From Micropterix aruncella (lineage: Eukaryota > Arthropoda > Insecta > Lepidoptera > Micropterigidae), in the NCBI GenBank assembly GCA_944548615.1, contig OX155963.1, forward strand, positions 23,617,711 to 23,681,710: a stretch of DNA of 64,000 bases, in the 5' to 3' direction. The notes under the pieces were generated by a model, which saw only the letters and a list, made by a program, of their open reading frames with translations, was not told the origin of the DNA and did not search any database. Position numbers and translations under genes: made by a program. Positions within the stretch are counted from its first letter, which is position 1. Every line of letters begins with the position of its first letter. Shown piece by piece: positions 45,311 through 64,000 of this stretch.

Positions 45311-45543
45311 GAGCGTATTTCGGCACGAACGGCTAATGACAATGGCTGGGTGACTACAAACCCTTAAGTGCGGAAACGTCGCAAGCAAAGCAGCTAGGGT
45401 AACGTATACCCGAAGTATTTGTATCATGGGTTAATGGTATTATTCGCCGGCTATGATCGATTGAGAAGGTGAGATTGTTTAAAAGTGCTGTGATATTTTA
45501 ACAACGTCCAAAGTATCCGCCATGATATATTTTATTTGTACAG

Positions 45544-45549
45544 AAATAA
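45544..45549 (+). terminator. Likely polyadenylation signal of the DAPK1-like gene
   Basis: AATAAA lies 234 bp after the stop codon, on the coding strand, in AT-rich sequence. Confidence 0.5.
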
Positions 45550-46749
45550 ATTTCTCTTTTGTCTTTCATCTAAATATTTTTCGTAAAAAATCAAATTGTA
45601 GCCTGGAGTCTCGTAGAACTCTCTCTCTCTCTCTCTTTCCCTAAATTGTACCTAGTCATAGACTTTTAAAAATATCACACCGTTTTGATGGTTATTACTC
45701 GGAGGCCAGAGCTTAAATGTTTTAAAGTTTTTTTTACGAATGATGACATAAAATGTATGCACAAATCTATAAGATTTGTAGGTTTTTTTGAATTTTATTT
45801 TTGCATTTCGGGAATTTCATTTTTGTGCGATTGATCGAGCCAATATCTAATCGCATTCCTGTATCAAGATCAAAGTCATAATCTTTTACAAATCGATACC
45901 TTTTATAAAAATCCTTACAAATCCAGTTCTAACTTCGATTTTCCCATCTAAGAGAGGTTTCCACGCTTATATAATAATATGATCAATGAAGAGGCGTTTA
46001 TTTTTCATGAAATATTTTTGTTTGGTTGTCGCATCCTTCGATCATAATCCGCTTGGTTATCGTGCCTTGGTGTGCATATATGGTGTGAAAGGGAAGGCAC
46101 TAATATCAGTCCATTGGAGTGAGCGAGACACACGTACGGTGAAGCTCCTAGGAGCAGCTTGTGTAAACTTTGCAGGGTTGAAGATTCATTTGAGTGAACT
46201 AGTTTGCACAAGTGGACAAAACACAAGCCGAATACACAAACGTAGATCAATTTAATTAAATTTATTTTATTGTGGTGTAGTATGTAACATGGAGTTTTGC
46301 AATTATTCGGTGCTGCTTAATCTGCCTTTTAGGCATACAGTATTTTTTTTACAACATGATTGCATAGAGATAATGATAAAAAAACACATTGTAATAATAG
46401 TACAAAATCAGTCTTGATGAATCTTCACTAGAGTACGTTTCTTGAGATTTTGATAAGCTTTTCCAAACACAATTTGGTTGTAAATGCATTTGCGTAAACC
46501 TCCTTCGGTGTGGATACAGTATGTTGTTGATTTTGTAATTTAATATTTTTTTTAAAATGAGGACAGCTTTTATTGACATCAACCACGTAATTATGATCGA
46601 AGGTCTTGACACCACAACACCGCATTATATTAACATTCTTTTATGGTACAAATTTCATTTGTGATATTAGATAAGCGTATTCAAATTTCATTGAATTAAA
46701 TACAATTTAAAATATTAAGAATAAATATTATATTTTAATTCATGTTAAT

Positions 46750-47050
46750 GGGCTCGATTGTGTTCATGAACTAACATCGGAAATTGTTCATGTCAACGAA
46801 TCAGAATGTGAAATGAACGGTTGTCACTTTTCCCCATTAAAACTATCCTCTAAAAATAAAGCGGCTGAATCTAAGACGGCACGACATGTGTTCAAACTTA
46901 TTGGAATGACAATAAGTTCGAAAGGTAGTTTGGGGGCGGGAAAATCGTTGATCGTTCAATTCATATTCTGCTCTAACGCATTGAGTGCTCGGTCATGTTC
47001 CCAGGAACTAATTTTCAATTTTAGTTCACTAAAAACGCAAACGGCGCCAA
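46750..47050. mobile_element. TIR element, copy 1 (gggctcgattg family)
   Basis: Starts gggctcgattgtgttc and shares, in inverted orientation, internal blocks (gaacggttgtcacttttcccc, ttgaacttattgg, ttcatttcacattc-type) with 48381-48701. The right terminus is partly degraded (aaaacgcaaacggcgcc). Non-coding. Confidence 0.55.
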
Positions 47051-47059
47051 TGTTGTTCT

Positions 47060-48375
47060 GCACAAATTAGACATTAAAATAATATTTATTTGATTGGTAG
47101 TCTGTTGTGTTGATCTTGTCAATTGGCTCTTTTGTTATAACATAATAATAAATATTTTTAAGTGAGAAGTTTAATTAAAAACAATTTTTCATTATTTTTG
47201 CCTCTTATTTGAAGATATTGAGAGAAACCTGTACAGACAGGATGTTCAGGACCTAAAATATATATTTTTAATACTTAAGGACTCGCTGATGGGTCCAACG
47301 GACCCAATCCGTCGTCTTTTGTTTAATAACGTTTTAAGTTCGACGTTTGCGACGTTGCTGCTCTTAGTACGATTCAACGATTGTGTAGCACAGCAAATGA
47401 TGACCTTGGTTGTCAGTTAGCGCTCCGCTTGTGAGTGCTGCAGACGTAAAAGGTGTGTATGGATACAATTTTGGCCTACATGTTGTCATAAAACTATGGA
47501 GAAATTTCGTATATTTTTGTAATGGCTTTAGGTAAGTAAAAACAATAAAAAATACTATTTGATTCAATAATGTCTTTCGTTGTACATATTTAATCCTTAT
47601 TAGAAAGTAAATATATGTTTTTATTAAGCAGTTTTGTAAAACACTTTTGATATTATAAGGGGCCAGTGGAACCGGTAGCGAGGCTTAGTACTTATGCTAC
47701 AAATTAGGGTGCAACTCCCTAAGTGTTAAGGGGTGATTCTGTGCGTTAAACTGAAGGAGCAAAATAATAAAGGCAGTGTTTAATACAAAAATGGTTTTTC
47801 CTTGGTGGCCAGAGCCTAAATCAAAATAAAAACTTTTTTTTCAAAACATTTTTTTCCGAAAATCCTATTTTTTTTTTGTGGAAAAAATCATTTTAGGTGC
47901 CGAGCACTCTTCGTATTCAAAGTTTTACGTTGTAATAAATCGTTTTACATTATTAAATAAATCTGCTTCTGCAGTTATTGTCACTATATGGCGGTTATTT
48001 GGAACCGTTGAAATTTGTAAAAAAATAGTTTTAAAAAAAATGCCTGTAACAAATAATATTCTTAAAAAACGTGTTTTAATTGGTATGGCCGGCCATATAA
48101 GCCCCATAAAAAGAAAGGCATTTCTCTAGGGCAGATTTATTATTTATCGACAACCGAAAAATACTAAAATCTGTGTAAGAAATCGTTTGAAACACATAAT
48201 TTTTCCGACAAGTTTAATTAATTACCCTGCGATTACGCCCCGAAGACCAAGCGCTATGACCATTTTTTTCTGTTCTTAATTACCTAATTTGACCCCTGAA
48301 CGGTTGCCATACTTGTAACAAATGATTTGAAATTTTCCATCACTATCTTCCGGTCAATTACTTAAAAAGATGTAG
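47060..48375. other. Intergenic sequence
   Basis: Between the 3' ends of the DAPK1-like gene and Pgm. The 83-residue plus ORF at 47878-48129 has no known domain. Nothing else was recognised. Confidence 0.35.
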
Positions 48376-48380
48376 GCACT

Positions 48381-48701
48381 GGGCCCGATTGCGTTTCTTC
48401 GTCAACTATAATAGGAACTTAGTTCAACCGAACGAGACAAAGCGATACGTTAAAACGGAATATAAAATGAACTATCGTCTATTTTCCCGCACCAATACTA
48501 CCTGTCGAACTTATAGACGCCCGAATAAGTTTGAACACATTTCGTGCGGTGTTCGATTTAGCTGATTTGTCTTGGGTGGGTAGTTTTAATGCGGAAAAGT
48601 GACAACTGTTCATTTCACATTCCGCTCTGACGTACTGTTCTGTCTCGTTCACATGAACTAATATCCGATTTTAGTTCAAGAGAAACGCAATCGAGCCCAC
48701 T
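48381..48701. mobile_element. TIR element, copy 2 (gggctcgattg family)
   Basis: The ends gggcccgattgcgtttct and gagaaacgcaatcgagccc are inverted repeats of about 19 bp with one or two mismatches, and a further pair (aacttagttca, tgaactaa) lies inside. 321 bp. No clear target duplication was found; cact flanks both ends. Confidence 0.65.
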
Positions 48702-49543
48702 GTCTACTTAATAAAATTATAAATATATATATTTTTTAAAATACAATGAAACTCAACAAAAAACAAACTGATTCATTTATTGTCAAATATACCTACATGT
48801 CTATACAGTCATATATAAACAAATCTCAAATAACAACAATATGAATTTGTAGAATATACATTACAAAATATACCCTATTATTTCGAGTAAATCTCAGTCA
48901 GATGACGATGTAACATTTTTTGATTAAGTGTAAAATAATAAAATGCTTAAATATGTATAAAATCTTGTAAAAATAATAACAGTAATAGAAATGAATCGCT
49001 AAATGCAGAAATGATTGCCTTTTTTAAAATTTAGAGTTGACACAAAAAACAGTATTGATAAAAAAAAACTTAGGTAATCTTATTAGTAAAAAAGCTTACT
49101 AATAAATATTACATCGTTCTTTTATACACCGCAGTTAAAAAACGAATAATGCTGATAGATAGGAATTAGCAAATCATTATTTTTTTTAATGTTTTTAAAT
49201 AAATAAAAATAAAAGTTTTAAAAATAAATAATAAAAGTTTTTACATTAAACACAAAAATGATACTTTTTACTGTAAATATAATTAATGCTTTATGATGCA
49301 GCCGCCGATTGAAAGGCAGGAGGTACTTTCATACGTCACAATTTTATGAAATTGTTACATTTCTGGAGTAAAGTGTTTCTTGCAGCTGTGATTGTCTTGA
49401 TAATGATCCCAAAACAACCTCTTTTTACAGTAATTTAGTGTTATATGAAAATAAAAAAAACATCATGTCGGCAACCTTTTCTACAGTTAGCGATTCAAAT
49501 ACTAACCGAACAATAACCCCAAACATTTTCCGTAATGTGTTAA
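48702..49543. other. AT-rich sequence beyond the Pgm 3' end
   Basis: Very AT-rich with no ORF or shared repeat noticed. Confidence 0.4.
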
Positions 49544-49549
49544 TTTATT
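49544..49549 (-). terminator. Likely polyadenylation signal of Pgm
   Basis: TTTATT on the plus strand is AATAAA on the coding strand, 149 bp beyond the Pgm stop codon. Confidence 0.45.
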
Positions 49550-49697
49550 ATATCCTTAGTATATGAAGCTCGACCCAAAACGAAACAAACATTCCGGTGT
49601 TTTCAGATAAGTCCCTAGCTAGGTTTGTCGATTACCTTAGCACTTTAGTATTGTTGTTGCAACGGTTGAGCCATGTTTTCGAGAATCGGGTTTAAGT

Positions 49698-62174
<12,477 letters not shown>

Positions 62175-64000
62175 CTAAAAATAAAAGAAATAAAATATAA
62201 TTTAACAAATAATAAAATAGCTGCACATTTAAACAGATCGGACCGCGTGGGACACAATGAAATAATTGGGGATAGATAAACGAAACAAAAAATAGGAAAA
62301 AGCTGAAAAATACTTATTTTTTTGGAATTACCTTCCAATAAAATGTGTGCACTTGTACATTCTACTACCTACTGTTGAAACAGTAATTCTAATCCGAAGT
62401 TGAGGTTGTTAAAATCACCACTTTGACACCTTCTTCAGGGTCTTGTAACTGCTGACTACGCAACTTATCTGTGATTCTCGGGCATATAAAATAATTATTG
62501 ACACTCAGGTCAAGACTGGTTAGAGGACGGTCTATCAACTTGATGTTTTCCTACTCCAACGTTTTTCAAGCAATGAGAGATTGAAGGATAAAAATTATGC
62601 GACGTTTCAGGTTAACTCTATGGAGTTCGGTTATCGCTTTTGGCAAACACACAACTGTGTATCAATCTGCGGTAACTGTTCTCTGTTCTTGTAAGGGAAT
62701 TGTAACAATATAGATTCTATATGGCAATATGGATTTCGAGACAAAGTGACCATTTTTTTTGATATGCAGCAAAAACAGACACATTTTGGAGGTTTAACCC
62801 CCCTACCTTTGGGCTATTATTCAAAAAGTAGGTAAAACATTCTTGGGTATTTTTCATTAGATTTCTCATATATCAATCAACCTAATTTTGATACTTTCTA
62901 CAAATCAACTGCTAAGTAAATATGAAGAGGCTCGTGAATTAAGACTTTTTATCAACTTCTTCCTCACACAAACCAATCTCAAAAAAGTTCTCTCAAAAAG
63001 TTTTTTTTAAATTGAACGTACGGCGTTCGAACGGCAAACGTGATGTTGCGTTCGGGCGATAATATAGCGGCCGTATCACCTACTTTCGTATGGGTGGGGC
63101 GGTTAAGCTCAGTTTCGAAGACCCAAACAGCTGATCGACACTGTTTTGGGCTCATAATATGACATTAGTCAATATAACATAAGACAATATAATATTAGTC
63201 ATATTATGACTAATGTTGGGATTCTAAATACCAATGATATATGGTTGTTCCATTTCACCTAACCATACCATGTTCTTATTTTTCTTTTCTGTAAACGGCT
63301 TTAGATCAATAATAAAGATCAGTGTTTACAGACCAGCACGACTTGTGGTACTAACTTCTTCCGAAGTATTTAATTCCCGATCATTTAAGTCCCCTAGCTG
63401 TTTAGCCAAATAGGAATTTTAACACTTTTTTATTTAAATCCCTATTCTTCTCCTTCCTATTCTGCCAGTGGCATTTTTATACCAAATTGATTCTGTACCA
63501 TCATGTGGTGCCCATTTGCAACTAAAAAAAAAATAAAAAATATTTTATGGCCAACTAATCGTGAGTGAACCGTTAAAAATATTTTTAAATTGTACATTTA
63601 TTTGTGTGTAAACTGTTGGTGGCTGAGGTTTCACAACTCGCTAATAAAATCATATTTGCGGAGCTCTGCAGGCAAGCGCGGAAGCAACATGATGAAGCTT
63701 CGTTTATCTGGTATCCTTTTGCATCCTGTCCTATATCTCCAGATCTTCCTTCACTCTCAGTATTTATGAATAGGTAGCATAAAGGAAACAGTTCAAATTT
63801 AAGATATTATAATCATTCTAATAAAAAATGCAATCTTTGAATTTATAATATAATAATCGTCACCTTCACCATTTGGGCCTGCGGCCTATACTGCCACGGA
63901 TAAAAACAGTCTTCTGCCATGGCTAAAATCATACTGTGTTAAAGTTCTTTCTTTTAGTTAGTTAAAAAATATGATAGTTTAAAAAAAACTAACAGCCTAT
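62175..64000. other. Pgm upstream intron, no exon recognised
   Basis: The N-terminal Pgm coding sequence (about 80 residues) was sought on the minus strand and not found. The sequence is AT-rich, with a short palindromic area around 63155-63215 (cataatatgac, gtcatattatgac). Confidence 0.4.

Overview
The window is nuclear DNA from an arthropod, most likely an insect. It has spliced protein genes with GT-AG introns and AT-rich non-coding sequence packed with transposons. One piggyBac element has terminal sequences very close to those of the moth piggyBac (TTAA, then CCCTAGAAAGATAATC). GC-rich exons in AT-rich surroundings would suit Lepidoptera, but I cannot fix the order from sequence alone.

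Four host genes can be read. (1) 1102-6029, plus strand: the last three exons of a Regnase/ZC3H12-family ribonuclease (NYN/PIN RNase domain, CCCH zinc finger, C-terminal helical domain). (2) 6588-7432, minus strand: an Rpp38-like L7Ae-fold subunit of RNase P/MRP, tail to tail with Regnase. (3) 13575-45310, plus strand: 19 exons whose phases all join without a break into a protein of about 1,025 residues. It has ankyrin repeats, a ROC GTPase-like domain, a COR domain and a death-like C-terminus, collinear with the C-terminal two thirds of DAPK1 but with no kinase domain; an in-frame stop lies just upstream of the predicted start. (4) 49698-62174, minus strand: nine exons of phosphoglucomutase (Pgm), 480 residues ending at a stop; the first exon or exons lie beyond the right edge.

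Most of the rest is mobile DNA inside introns. It includes a nearly full-length CR1-type LINE (31.8-36.3 kb) split by a nested 705-bp element, and several CR1 relics. A LINE family with a restriction-like endonuclease is present in about eight copies, two of them sharing about 355 bp that look identical. A Penelope-like element has a GIY-YIG domain and its terminal repeats also occur at 8.7-9.0 kb. An internally deleted piggyBac has intact ends, and there are piggyBac-type MITEs, two hAT-type elements with perfect 8-bp target duplications, and relics of Tc1, Harbinger and Jockey/RTE-like elements. A tRNA-like SINE head is also seen.

A further GC-rich family of about 0.6-0.75 kb (called family B here) has no coding capacity that I recognise. 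Two copies have 13-bp target duplications, and at least seven intact or diverged copies are visible. I could not assign it to a known family. I see no CRISPR array, rRNA, bacterial operon or complete tRNA gene.
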